A DNA stretch of 64,000 bases, taken from the NCBI GenBank assembly GCA_963709075.1, contig CAVPUY010000009.1, positions 310,001 to 374,000 on the forward strand, written 5' to 3'. The translations under genes and the position numbers were made by a program. Shown here piece after piece: positions 45,201 through 53,130 of this stretch; position 1 is the stretch's first letter, and every line of letters begins with the position of its first letter. The stretch comes from Palsa-506 sp963709075 (GTDB lineage Bacteria > Actinomycetota > Actinomycetes > Streptosporangiales > Streptosporangiaceae). The notes below the pieces were generated by a model. It searched no databases and was not told where the DNA came from. It saw nothing but the letters and a program-made list of their open reading frames with translations.

Positions 45201-48080
45201 ACCGAGAGCGGCCCGCTGCCCAGCGGCCTGTCGTTCACCGACAATCACGACGGCACCGCGACCATCTCCGGCACCGCGGCCAGCGGGTCGGCGGGCACGT
45301 ACCCGGTAACGCTGTCGGCCGCCAACGCCTCGGGCAGCAAGGCCACGCTGGCGCTCACCATCACGGTGAACGCCGCCGCCGCCCCGGCCATCACCAGCGG
45401 GAGCACTGCCTTCTTCACCGTGAACCAGGCCGGCGCCGCCGCCGTCACCACGACCGGCTCACCCACCCCGGCGATCACCGAAACCGGCGCGCTGCCCGCG
45501 GGGCTGTCGTTCACCGACAACGGAAACGGCACCGCCCTGCTGTCCGGCACCGGCACCGCCACCGGCACGACCAACCTCAGCATCAAGGCAAGCAACGGGA
45601 TCAGCCCGGACGCGACCCAGGCCTACACCGTCATCGTCGGCCAGGCCCCGGCCTTCACCAGCGCTGACAGCGCCACGGCCACGGCCGGATCGGCGTTCAG
45701 CTTCACCGCCAGGGCCGGCGGCTATCCGGCGCCGAGCTGGGGCGAGTCCGACTTGCCGCCGGGCGTCACGTTCACCGACAACAAGGACGGCACGGCCACC
45801 CTGTCGGGCACGCCGACCACGCCGGGGACCTACCCGGTGCCGCTCGCGGCCACGAACGGCTACGGCTCGGACCAGCAGACGCTCACGATCACCGTCCGGC
45901 AGGCCCCGGCCATCACCAGCGCCGGCGCGGCGGCCTTCACCGTGGGCACCCAGGGGTCGTTCTCGGTGCTGACCACCGGCAGCCCGACGGCCGCGATCAC
46001 CGAGTCCGGCGCGCTGCCGCCCGGCGTCACCTTCGCGGATAACGGCGACGGGACGGCGACGCTGGCCGGCACCCCGGCGGCGGGGGCCAGCGGCAGCTAC
46101 CCGATCACGATCACGGCGGCGAACGGGGTCAGCCCGGACGCCACCCAGAGCTTCAGGCTCACCGTCAGCTCCGCCCCGGCCGCCCCGGCCATCACCAGCG
46201 CCGGCGCGGCGGCCTTCACCGTGGGCACCCAGGGGTCGTTCTCGGTGCTGACCACCGGCAGCCCGACGGCCGCGATCACCGAGTCCGGCGCGCTGCCGCC
46301 CGGCGTCACCTTCGCGGATAACGGCGACGGGACGGCGACGCTGGCCGGCACCCCGGCGGCGGGGGCCAGCGGCAGCTACCCGATCACGATCACGGCGGCG
46401 AACGGGGTCAGCCCGGACGCCACCCAGAGCTTCAAGCTCACCGTCAGCCCGGCCACGACGGCCCCGGTGATCACCAGCGCCGGCGCGGCCACCTTCGCCG
46501 CCGGGAACGCAGGCAAATTCACCGTGACGACGTCGGGCTTCCCGGCGGCCGCCCTGTCGGCCACCAGCAGCCCGGCCCTGCCATCCGGCGTCACGTTCAC
46601 CGACAACGGCGACGGGACGGCCACGCTGGCCGGCCCGCCGCCGGCCGGCAGCCAGGGCACCTACCTGCTGACCATCAAGGCAAGCAACTCGGCGGGGACG
46701 GCCAGCCAGAGCTTCACCCTCACGGTGAACAGCGGCCTCGCCATCACCAGCGCGGCGACCGCGACGGCGACCGCGGGCCAGGCATTCAGCTTCACGGTCA
46801 CCACCACGGGCTCCCCGGCACCGGCGCTGTCCCGCGCCGGGACCCTGCCCCCCGGCATCACGTTCACCGCCAACGGCAACGGGACGGCCACCCTGGCCGG
46901 CACCCCCGCGGCGGCCGACAGCGGGCCTTACCCGATTACCTTCACCGCCACGAACGCGACCGGCACGGCGAGCCAGGCCTTCACCCTGACGGTGAACCAG
47001 CCGCCGGCCTTCAGCAGCGGAGCCGCCGTCACGGAGACGGCCGGCACCGCCTTCACCTTCGCTGTCGCCGCCAAGGGCTTCCCGGTGCCGAGGCTCAGCG
47101 CCGGCAGCCCGCCCGCCGGAGTGAGCTTCTCCGACAACGGCAACGGGACCGGCGACCTGGCCGGCACGATGGCGGTCCAGGCCGGGACCTACCAGGTAAC
47201 GGTCACGGCGGCCAACGGCGGCGGCACCGCCAGCCAGACGATCACGCTGACGGTCAAGGCCGCCGGGACAAAGGAGCCGGTGCCGGCCTTCACCAGCCCG
47301 GCCGTGGCGACAGCGACGGCCGGCACGGCGTTCACGTTCACGGTCACCACCGCGGGCAGCCCGACCAGCTATGCCACCAGCCTGGCCCGCACCGGGGCCC
47401 TTCCGGCCGGCCTCAGCTTCACCAATAAGGGCAACGGCACCGCTACCCTGAGCGGCACGCCGACGGCAGCCAGTGGCGGCATCTACCCCATCACGTTCAC
47501 GGCGGCCAATACCGCAGGGACCGCCACCCAGCTGTTCGTCCTGATCGTCAACGGGCTGCCGTCGATAACCTCGCAGGCCACCGCCACCGCCACCGACGGC
47601 TCAGGATTCAGCCTCACCGTCCGTGCCGCCGGGTCGCCGGCCCCGGCGCTCACCGAGGCAGGCGCCCTCCCGCAGGGCCTCACCTGGACGGACAACGCCA
47701 ACGGCACGGCCACCCTGGCCGGCACCCCAGGGGTCGGCCAGGGCGGCGTCTACAAGCTGACGTTCTCGGCGGCGAACACGAGCGGCACCGCGACCCAGCC
47801 GTTCACCCTGACCGTGGACCAGGCGCCGGCGATCACCAGCGCTGCCGCCGCGACGGCGACCCACGGGAAGGCCTTCAGCTTCACGTTCACGGCCGCCGGC
47901 TACCCGCTCCCGCACATCACCGACGGCGTCGGCGTGCGGGGGCTGACCTTCACCGGCAACGGCAACGGGACGGCGACCTTGTCCGGCACCCCGACCACAC
48001 CCGGGACCTACAGCCTCCCGATCACCGCCAAGAACTCGGTCGGATCGGCTACCCAGACGTTCGTTCTGACGGTGAGCTAG
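42300..48080 (+). CDS. Secreted Agd3-like (CE18) polysaccharide deacetylase with 12 Ig-like modules
   Basis: A 1926-residue protein. ATG 42300 gives a signal peptide (LAQCLSVALVAGGLAATAGA). Residues 35-230 resemble the Agd3 carbohydrate-binding region (LNLKVLLIGEGSSDVTTAAW, EGVPYTLVTATG). The deacetylase has the metal Asp pair 257-258 in FGQDVDDVFISDNEW and H387-x3-H391 in WITHTWSH. A fibronectin-like insert follows (LAGGSYSYEVTAATAYGESE). Residues 850-1926 are 12 putative Ig (He_PIG) modules of about 90 residues, each starting like APAITSAGAAAFTVG and holding a SGALPPGVTFADNGDGTATL-type turn. In Aspergillus, Agd3 deacetylates galactosaminogalactan; the same role on a related polymer is inferred. 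The longer ORF from 42162 lacks an RBS. Confidence 0.85.
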   Translation: MTRLAQCLSVALVAGGLAATAGAGAAAAAAPPTLNLKVLLIGEGSSDVTTAAWQAALSTEGVPYTLVTATGTAPSETVNLPALSSGSTGNYNGVVIADSPADYAAGTLSSLDAYESSFGVRQVDGYMYPSPALGVTDVTGGSLDGSTGTLTPAGLAAFPELKGPVPFDTGTFGYGATVNSGAPYTPFLTDAAGHVMAGVYQHPGSGDPQAGVSELALNFDYNASQLQWLLLAPGLINWVTQNAHLGLYRNYFGQDVDDVFISDNEWSQQFQCTPAATDPPDFTCPPGVANNPADTPPDVQMSAADVAYVASWEKQTGIRLNLAFNGVGACSADTAADESDADCAGTATDNGVTYTDPGQGVDASNPDDGAFVNAMLADQGDFNWITHTWSHLFLGCQVAQPQALTSVTANSSGGTLAGGSYSYEVTAATAYGESEPSRPQPVTVGSAGSVTLTWPEATNGTGADGTAGPSLAKEEASHTGGTGFWGYDVYRENPGSNSYGLVGQVAENPSATSSTTYSFTDTGNTPGAAPDSSSDFPTATNPGIDCASGAGAWVPATSSTADSSIEQEIGLDQAFAAANGLTSYTPSAVVTGEHSGLENPNMPSALAGVNVTTFAQDASRQPQQYSIGAALGAPRYPSNIYYNAANWPDELNEYNTLYVAQGDSLGSTQYPGETGHCTSNSATTCITTPATEATVLASESHIMLSHVLGNDPRVGYAHQSDLIGPATQNGQDYGYTLLTLISSMLSQYNSWYDATAPLDQMTDVSEAQVLAEQGAWATAENGRQVTASEQDGVVKVSNGGSAVSVPVTVPPGTTVNGSAFGHAYGGDLSDWVSLGNGATETLTEHVVPAIDSPGSATSTVGTAFSFTVDTTGDPTATITESGALPAGLSFKDNGDGTATLAGTAAAGSGGSYPVVFTAANSAGGVSQVFTLTNTEAPAITSPSTATFSTGVAGTYTVTTTGYPAATITESGPLPSGLSFTDNHDGTATISGTAASGSAGTYPVTLSAANASGSKATLALTITVNAAAAPAITSGSTAFFTVNQAGAAAVTTTGSPTPAITETGALPAGLSFTDNGNGTALLSGTGTATGTTNLSIKASNGISPDATQAYTVIVGQAPAFTSADSATATAGSAFSFTARAGGYPAPSWGESDLPPGVTFTDNKDGTATLSGTPTTPGTYPVPLAATNGYGSDQQTLTITVRQAPAITSAGAAAFTVGTQGSFSVLTTGSPTAAITESGALPPGVTFADNGDGTATLAGTPAAGASGSYPITITAANGVSPDATQSFRLTVSSAPAAPAITSAGAAAFTVGTQGSFSVLTTGSPTAAITESGALPPGVTFADNGDGTATLAGTPAAGASGSYPITITAANGVSPDATQSFKLTVSPATTAPVITSAGAATFAAGNAGKFTVTTSGFPAAALSATSSPALPSGVTFTDNGDGTATLAGPPPAGSQGTYLLTIKASNSAGTASQSFTLTVNSGLAITSAATATATAGQAFSFTVTTTGSPAPALSRAGTLPPGITFTANGNGTATLAGTPAAADSGPYPITFTATNATGTASQAFTLTVNQPPAFSSGAAVTETAGTAFTFAVAAKGFPVPRLSAGSPPAGVSFSDNGNGTGDLAGTMAVQAGTYQVTVTAANGGGTASQTITLTVKAAGTKEPVPAFTSPAVATATAGTAFTFTVTTAGSPTSYATSLARTGALPAGLSFTNKGNGTATLSGTPTAASGGIYPITFTAANTAGTATQLFVLIVNGLPSITSQATATATDGSGFSLTVRAAGSPAPALTEAGALPQGLTWTDNANGTATLAGTPGVGQGGVYKLTFSAANTSGTATQPFTLTVDQAPAITSAAAATATHGKAFSFTFTAAGYPLPHITDGVGVRGLTFTGNGNGTATLSGTPTTPGTYSLPITAKNSVGSATQTFVLTVS
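45903..46448 (+). repeat. Near-identical duplicated Ig-like module inside the deacetylase gene
   Basis: Bases 45903-46154 are repeated exactly at 46182-46433, with a 279-base period (93 codons). After one mismatch (AGG to AAG) identity continues for about 12 more bases. The other ten modules are diverged, so this copy arose recently by unequal exchange, or could be an assembly artefact. Confidence 0.88.
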
Positions 48081-48083
48081 GCA

Positions 48084-48680
48084 ATGACGCGATCACCAGC
48101 GGGCGGGCCAGGTCACGCGCTGGCGGCCCGCGGCCGCACCGGGGCACGGCGGCGCGAGCTGCCGGCCGCGGCGGCGATGGCGCTCGTCCTCGTGCTGGCC
48201 ATCGGCGCCGCCGTCGCCGCCATCGGCGCCCGCCACCCGGCCGGCCGCCCAGCGGCGCTGCCGCCGGCCGCCGCAAGCACCAGCGGGGAGAAGTGGCTCA
48301 CCGGCCACGCCGGCCGGCTGCTCAGGGCCGTGTATGCCGACCTCGGCAGGCTCAGCGCCAGCACGAGAGCGGCCCAGGGCCGGGGCGCCAGGGCCGCGGG
48401 CCCTGGCGCCCCCGCCCCCGCCACGGCCGCGGGCCCGCGGCTGGCCGCGGATGCGGCCGCCGCGCTCAGCGGGCCGATGCCCCCGGTGGACGCCAGGGCC
48501 TACCGGGCCGCGCTGAGGACCTTCGAAAAGGCGGGCCGGCTCGCTGCGGGCGGCGAATTCAGCAAGGCCGATAAGCTGCTGGGCGCGGGCGGCAACGACA
48601 TCACGAAAGTCACCGCCGCGGTGAATAATCCGGCCAAGGTGCAGGCCCCGGCCGCGGTTAACGAGCCGGCCGGACAGTAG
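48084..48680 (+). CDS. Small membrane-anchored helical protein
   Basis: A 198-residue protein starting 3 bases after the deacetylase stop, so it is in the same operon. One hydrophobic segment (about residues 29-47, AAMALVLVLAIGAAVAAIGA) is preceded by Arg residues, so it is a signal anchor. The rest is Ala-rich: linker (PAGRPAALPPAAAST), then helices with a Pro/Ala hinge (ARAAGPGAPAPATAAGPR) and RAYRAALRTFEKAGRLAAGG. No family recognised; it may tether or scaffold the deacetylase. Confidence 0.72.
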   Translation: MTRSPAGGPGHALAARGRTGARRRELPAAAAMALVLVLAIGAAVAAIGARHPAGRPAALPPAAASTSGEKWLTGHAGRLLRAVYADLGRLSASTRAAQGRGARAAGPGAPAPATAAGPRLAADAAAALSGPMPPVDARAYRAALRTFEKAGRLAAGGEFSKADKLLGAGGNDITKVTAAVNNPAKVQAPAAVNEPAGQ

Positions 48681-48691
48681 GGCACCCCTTA

Positions 48692-48723
48692 GGCGGGACA
48701 GGCTGCGCGCCGTCCCGCCCTTT
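48692..48723 (+). terminator. Hairpin ending the deacetylase operon
   Basis: GGCGGGAC (48692-48699) pairs with GTCCCGCC (48712-48719) around 12 bases and is followed by CTTT. It lies 12 bases after the stop of the small membrane protein gene. Confidence 0.75.
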
Positions 48724-48761
48724 GGCATGCCCGGCCGCTTTTCGCCGGCAGTTCAAATCAT

Positions 48762-48840
48762 CCGGGCCGTAATACCCAGGGCCTTAATGCCCGGGCCGTA
48801 ATACCCAGGGCCTTAATGCCCGGGCCGTATTTCCCGGGCC
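48762..48840. repeat. 29-bp tandem repeat upstream of the GH114 gene
   Basis: A 29-base unit (CCGGGCCGTAATACCCAGGG, then CCTTAATGC) occurs exactly twice, 48762-48790 and 48791-48819, followed by a degenerate third part to 48840. Each unit has CCGGGCC and GGGCC arms that can pair. It lies between the terminator and the GH114 start and may be a multiple regulator site or an RNA structure. Confidence 0.7.
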
Positions 48841-48953
48841 AGAAAGACAAGGATAACGCCTCTCCCAGGACGGGAAATAGTCCCCTGGGGCATCACGCAG
48901 CACATCGAAAGGATGGTGAGATCAGCAAATAATCAAGAAAGAAGAAAGACCCA

Positions 48954-49949
48954 ATGAAGACAGCCATCGTACTGAGCGGGCTCAGCGTGCTGCTTGCCGT
49001 CGCTGCCGGTGGCCTGGGCCATCAGCCTGCGGTCGCGGCCACCAGCCACATGCCCGCGCGTGCGGCCCCCGCGAATGCGCCGGCCGAGCACGCAGCGACC
49101 CCGTCGGCCGGGCCCGCCTGGTGGCACCCCGCCGACACCGGCCCGAACAACGGGCCCGAGTTCCAGTGGGAACTTGATCACCCGCTGAACGTCAAGAGCG
49201 CGGCGGACATGGGCACCGGGGCGCTGAACGCCGCCGGGCACGTGGCGCCCGGCCCTACCGTCTTCGACATCGACGGCATCGAGAACCCGGCATCGACCGT
49301 CACCGCCCTGCACGCCCTGGGCGACAAGGCGATCTGCTACATCGAGATCGGCTCGGCAGGTAATTACTACTCGGCTTCCGATGAGGGCATACCAGCCACC
49401 TACTACGCGCAGCTCAAGGCGGCCAGCGACATGGGCAGGAAGATGTCGGGCTATCCCGAGTACTACGTCAACGTCAATGCCGCGTCCACGGTCTCCATCA
49501 TGGAGTCGATGATCAGCCAGCAATGCGCGGCCAAGGGCTTCGACGCGGTCGAGCCGGATATCGGCGACTCCTACACCGACCGGACCAATTTCACGATCAC
49601 CGAGGCGCAGAACGAAGCTTACGACAACACGCTCGGCGCCTATGCGCACAGCCTCGGGCTTGCCTGGGGGCAGAAGAACGGTGACAACGACGCTGCGTTC
49701 TCGAAGGCGCAGGAGCCCACCGCGGACTTCCTGCTTACCGAGGAATGTAACTACTACCGGACCTGCGCGATCGTGGCGCCGCCGTACGTGCAGGCCGGGA
49801 AGCTGGTGCTGAACGCCGAGTACACCGATGACTGGGGCAGCAACACGGCTGCCGATCTCGGCAAGTTCTGCGCGGCGGACATCTCCGGCGGAATCGACGG
49901 GACGTTGTTCAAATCGGCCTTGGCCGGCCAGCACAATCCCTGCCAGTAA
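48954..49949 (+). CDS. Secreted GH114 endo-alpha-1,4-polygalactosaminidase-like glycosidase
   Basis: A 331-residue protein with signal peptide (MKTAIVLSGLSVLLAVAAGG) and a short Pro/Ala linker. The GH114 barrel follows: WHPADTGPNNGPEFQWELDH, TVFDIDGI, ALGDKAICYIEIGSAGNYYS, and GFDAVEPDIGDSYTDR with the expected catalytic acids, then GLAWGQKNGD and DFLLTEECNYY. Family members (bacterial polygalactosaminidase, fungal Ega3) cleave deacetylated alpha-1,4-galactosamine chains. Beside an Agd3-like deacetylase and two GH135 proteins, this points to a galactosamine polymer. The RBS is weak (AAGAAAG). Confidence 0.9.
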   Translation: MKTAIVLSGLSVLLAVAAGGLGHQPAVAATSHMPARAAPANAPAEHAATPSAGPAWWHPADTGPNNGPEFQWELDHPLNVKSAADMGTGALNAAGHVAPGPTVFDIDGIENPASTVTALHALGDKAICYIEIGSAGNYYSASDEGIPATYYAQLKAASDMGRKMSGYPEYYVNVNAASTVSIMESMISQQCAAKGFDAVEPDIGDSYTDRTNFTITEAQNEAYDNTLGAYAHSLGLAWGQKNGDNDAAFSKAQEPTADFLLTEECNYYRTCAIVAPPYVQAGKLVLNAEYTDDWGSNTAADLGKFCAADISGGIDGTLFKSALAGQHNPCQ

Positions 49950-49967
49950 GCGCGAGCGCGCAGCCCG

Positions 49968-49993
49968 CGGCGGGGGCCTATCGGCCCCCGCCG
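49968..49993. terminator. Bidirectional terminator between the convergent polysaccharide gene sets
   Basis: CGGCGGGGGCC (49968-49978) pairs perfectly with GGCCCCCGCCG (49983-49993) around TATC. It lies between the GH114 stop and overlaps the stop of the converging GH135 gene. Confidence 0.8.
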
Positions 49994-50799
49994 TTGCATC
50001 TTCCCGTGACCATCGCATCCTCGCGGGCCCAGTAGCCGGGCAGCGAGCCGTAGGGGTTCGGGCCCGCGTTATCGGTGACGTACACATAGCCGGCGTGCCG
50101 CTTCCCGGCCAGCCTGACCGCGTTGGCCAGCTGTGTGCCTGCCGTGGCGTAGATGACGTGCGCGAACCTGGCGGCGGGATACCGGCAGGCCCAGCTCGGC
50201 ACGTGCAGGCCCAGGTAGCGGGCATAGGTGTCCTCATACACCAGCATCACGTCACCGAGCGACATGTACTGCCGGTCCGGGTAGATGCCGGGGTTCAGCA
50301 TCACCATCGATCCCGGGTGCACGCCCCTTATGTAGCTGGTCAGGCGCCGGTAGTAGCCGATGCTCTCGCTGTCGCTCGAGACTTCGTCGAGGAACAAGCC
50401 GGTCACGCCGTACCACGCCGCGTATTTCCTGACATCCGCCTCGACGGCCGCGGCCGGGCGCTGCGTGTAGTCCGTGTTCGAGTAGCCCAGGATCTTGATT
50501 CCGGCGGCCTGCGCCCGCCTGACCGCCGCCTGGTAGTTCGGATCCGGCGCGCTGCCCGCGCCTGAACTCGTGATGTCCAGGATCATGATGGCGGGCGCCG
50601 GCCTGCTGTCGGTCGCGCGGGTCCAGTCGGCGCCAGGGTAGAAGTAGGCAGGGACCGCTATCTGCTGACAGCGCGGGCCGGATCCGGAGATCAGCGGAAG
50701 CACCAGGCCGGCGGCCGCGAGCGGCAGGATGCCGGCCAGGATCAGCAGCGCACGCGGGCGCCTGGGCCGGGGGGCGGCCCGGCGAACGCCGCGGATCAC
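49978..50799 (-). CDS. Spherulin-4 / GH135 (Sph3-like) glycosidase, membrane-anchored
   Basis: A 273-residue protein from GTG 50799. N-terminal hydrophobic anchor at about residues 18-38 (ALLILAGILPLAAAGLVLPL). The GH135 barrel follows: IAVPAYFYPGADWTRAT, MILDITSSGAGSAPDPNY, KILGYSNTDYTQRP, the acid pair in GLFLDEVSSD, and MLVYEDTYARYLG. Fungal Sph3 uses an Asp-Glu pair here to cut galactosaminogalactan. The start overlaps the stop of the upstream paralog (GTGA, 50796-50799). Last gene of the minus-strand operon. Confidence 0.9.
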   Translation of the reverse strand: MIRGVRRAAPRPRRPRALLILAGILPLAAAGLVLPLISGSGPRCQQIAVPAYFYPGADWTRATDSRPAPAIMILDITSSGAGSAPDPNYQAAVRRAQAAGIKILGYSNTDYTQRPAAAVEADVRKYAAWYGVTGLFLDEVSSDSESIGYYRRLTSYIRGVHPGSMVMLNPGIYPDRQYMSLGDVMLVYEDTYARYLGLHVPSWACRYPAARFAHVIYATAGTQLANAVRLAGKRHAGYVYVTDNAGPNPYGSLPGYWAREDAMVTGRCNGGGR

Positions 50800-51497
50800 G
50801 GCGCCTGCGGGTAAGGCCAGCCGGCCGGCAGGCGATCCCAGGGGTTGGCCCCGCCGTGATCGGTGACGTACACGCCGCCCGCGTTACGCCGGGCGGCGAG
50901 CCAGTAAGCGTCAAGGAAGGACCCCGGCGGCACCGAGTGCGGCAGATGGTAGAACTGCCCGGCCGGCCGCGACCTGGCCCAGCGCGGCACGGTCAGGTCG
51001 AGGTAGGCGCGCCATGAGCCCTCGAACGTGCCGAGCAGGTCGGCGTGCTCCGCGTAAGCCTCGGCCGGGTGCGTGCCGTGGTTGAACGCCACGACCCGCG
51101 CTCCCAGCTGCCGTGCCCGGCGGGCCAGGCCGGCGTAGCAGCCAGCCTGCTCCGGGCCGGCCGCCGCGCGGTCGAAGAACACGCCGGCCACCTTGTACCA
51201 GTCCAGGTACCGGCCGAGGTCGGTCAGGGCCTCGCGCGACGGCCGCTGGCCGTAGTTCGTGTCCACGTAGCCGGCCACCGCGACACCGGCCGAGCGCAGC
51301 CGGTCAAGTACCGGGGGCACGGCGGCATCGGGCCAGGTGCCAGGCCCGTCGGCCAGGTTGAGCACGACCAGCCTGACCTGCTCAGCGCGCTCGGCCAGCC
51401 ACTCCCACTCGCCGGGGCGGCTGGCCGGGTGGAAGTACGCCGGCACGATCAGCTGCGGCATGACCAGCTCGGTGCCGTCGGCGGCCCGCGGGGTCAA
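50796..51497 (-). CDS. Spherulin-4 / GH135-like paralog with altered active site, no signal peptide
   Basis: A 233-residue protein. QLIVPAYFHPASRPGEWEWL, VRLVVLNLADGPGTWPD, VAGYVDTNYGQRPS and GVFFDRAAAGPEQ match the neighbour, but the Glu of the catalytic Asp-Glu pair is Arg (DRAAA versus DEVSS). The Glu of LGTFEGSWRAYL is kept. No signal peptide or anchor is seen, so it may be cytosolic. TTG 51497 overlaps the epimerase stop (TTGA) with GAAGGCGAG before it; GTG 51512 is the longer alternative. It could be inactive, regulatory, or have another specificity. Confidence 0.85.
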   Translation of the reverse strand: MTPRAADGTELVMPQLIVPAYFHPASRPGEWEWLAERAEQVRLVVLNLADGPGTWPDAAVPPVLDRLRSAGVAVAGYVDTNYGQRPSREALTDLGRYLDWYKVAGVFFDRAAAGPEQAGCYAGLARRARQLGARVVAFNHGTHPAEAYAEHADLLGTFEGSWRAYLDLTVPRWARSRPAGQFYHLPHSVPPGSFLDAYWLAARRNAGGVYVTDHGGANPWDRLPAGWPYPQAP

Positions 51498-52396
51498 CCG
51501 CTCGCCTTCCACAGGTCGGCCAGTGACGTCGCCAGGTCGCGGCGCGGCCGCCAGCCCAGGTCCTCGGCCGCGCGCGTGACGTCAGCCTGCTGCCATGGGA
51601 TGTCCGCCGACCGCGCCGGGCCGGGCGCGTCCTCGTGCACCGGCCCGGCGTACCCGCTGACCGCGAGCAGCTCCTTGACCATCGCGCGCACCGGCACCCC
51701 GCGGCCGCTGCCGATGTTGAGCACCGGACGCGGCAGCGCGGACGCGGTTACCGCCGCGAGCGCGGCATCGGCGACGTCCCGCGCGTCGACGAAATCCCGG
51801 ACGGCGTCCAGCGATCCGAGCCGCACCTCGGTGCCGTGCGCGAGCGCCCGGCGCAGCTCGGCGGCCAGCCTGCCCGGCAGGCTGGCCTGCGGCGCGCCCG
51901 GCCCTACCGGGTTGAACACCCGCAGCACCACGGCGGCCAGCCCGGCCGCCGCGGCCAGCCCGACCAGCCGGGTACCGGCCAGCTTGGTGGTTCCGTACAT
52001 CCCGGCAGGCCGGGGCGCGGCCTGTTCGGTCACCGGCAGGCCAGGCTCGGCGCGTCCGTACTCGGCGGCTGACCCCAGGTGCACCAGCCGGGCCGGGCTC
52101 GCCGCCTGCAGCATTGCCTGCAGCAGTGCGTAGGTGCCGTCGATGTTGGCCGCGACCAGGGCATCCGGGCTGCCTGCGGTGGCGCCTGCGCAGTTCAGCA
52201 CGGCATCAGGGGCCAGGTCCGTGATAATCGCGGCGATCCGGGCCGGGCCGTCAGCGGCCAGGTCGACCAGCTGATGGCGGGGCGAGTCAGGCAGCCGGGA
52301 CCGGCCGGCGGTGAGCACCTCCATCCCGGCGGCCCGGGCCCGGCGCCGGATGTGCCCGCCGAGGAATCCGCCCGCACCGAGGATCAACAGGCGCAT
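51494..52396 (-). CDS. NAD-dependent epimerase/dehydratase
   Basis: A 300-residue extended SDR. NAD site LLILGAGGFLGGHIRRR; HLGSAAEYGRAEPGLPVTEQ; Y-x3-K in AGMYGTTKLAG; VLRVFNPVGPGAPQASLPGR; VRDFVDARDVADAAL. ATG 52396 with AAAGGAGG 7 bases upstream fixes the start. It could be the nucleotide-sugar 4-epimerase of the pathway, but the exact reaction cannot be read. The stop overlaps the next gene's start. Confidence 0.9.
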   Translation of the reverse strand: MRLLILGAGGFLGGHIRRRARAAGMEVLTAGRSRLPDSPRHQLVDLAADGPARIAAIITDLAPDAVLNCAGATAGSPDALVAANIDGTYALLQAMLQAASPARLVHLGSAAEYGRAEPGLPVTEQAAPRPAGMYGTTKLAGTRLVGLAAAAGLAAVVLRVFNPVGPGAPQASLPGRLAAELRRALAHGTEVRLGSLDAVRDFVDARDVADAALAAVTASALPRPVLNIGSGRGVPVRAMVKELLAVSGYAGPVHEDAPGPARSADIPWQQADVTRAAEDLGWRPRRDLATSLADLWKASG

Positions 52397-52398
52397 GC

Positions 52399-53115
52399 TC
52401 AAGCCTCCTTTAGCAGGCTTCCCCGGAGCAGGCCAAACTCGGCGTTGACGCGGTCATAGTCGTCTGGCTTGCCGATGTCGAACCAGTACCCATCGAATGC
52501 GTACTCCTGGGGCAGCGTGCCGCGCGCCAGCATGTCGAGCATGAGCTCGTCGAAGCCGAACGGCATCCCCGGCGGGTAGCTGGCAAGTGCCTGCTTGCTG
52601 CACGCGTAGATGCCCATGCTGACCCGGTAGTCGATCGTCGGCTTCTCGGTGAACTCCACAACGCGACCGTCCCTGGTGGTCAGCACCCCGTAGTCGATCC
52701 GCGCCTGGCGCTGGTAGGTGGCCACGGTGACCGGCGCGTCCGAGTCCCGGTGCTGCCTCATCAGGTCCGCGTAATCAAGGTCGGTGAGCACGTCGCCGTT
52801 CATCACGAGGAACTTCTCCGGCAGCCGGTCGAGTACCTGCAGCACCGGGCCCATCGTGCCGAGCGGCACCTCTTCCGGCAGGCTGTAGTCGATCCGCACG
52901 CCCCACCGGCTGCCGTCGCCGAAGTAGCTGCGGATGAGCTCGCCGAGGTGGCCGATGGCCAGCGTCACGCGGTCGAAGCCGCACCGGGCGAGCTGGCTCA
53001 GCACTATTTCCATGATCGAGTGCTCTTCGCCGATCGGTACCAGGGGCTTGGGCAGCCGCGTCGTGTAGGGGCGGAGCCTGACGCCCTTCCCCCCGGCCAG
53101 GATGACCGCGTGCAT
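52399..53115 (-). CDS. Sugar-1-phosphate nucleotidyltransferase
   Basis: A 238-residue protein. MHAVILAGGKGVRLRPYTTR has the G-x-G-x-R-L nucleotide loop; LPKPLVPIGEEHSIMEIVLS, EVPLGTMGPVLQVLDRLP, VMNGDVLTDLDYADL and VVEFTEKPTIDY are the other standard motifs. No C-terminal hexapeptide-repeat acyltransferase domain. It activates a sugar-1-phosphate. The start is ATG 53115 (GGGAGA upstream) rather than ATG 53127. It sits between the dehydratase and the epimerase genes. Confidence 0.92.
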   Translation of the reverse strand: MHAVILAGGKGVRLRPYTTRLPKPLVPIGEEHSIMEIVLSQLARCGFDRVTLAIGHLGELIRSYFGDGSRWGVRIDYSLPEEVPLGTMGPVLQVLDRLPEKFLVMNGDVLTDLDYADLMRQHRDSDAPVTVATYQRQARIDYGVLTTRDGRVVEFTEKPTIDYRVSMGIYACSKQALASYPPGMPFGFDELMLDMLARGTLPQEYAFDGYWFDIGKPDDYDRVNAEFGLLRGSLLKEA

Positions 53116-53130
53116 GGTGTCTCCCATGGC

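Noticed and set aside
44351..45667. 438-codon ORF within the deacetylase gene
   Set aside because: Out-of-frame shadow of the Ig-like repeats, very Arg/His-rich and without start signals.
48762..48840. CRISPR or minisatellite gene
   Set aside because: Only two exact contiguous copies without spacers.
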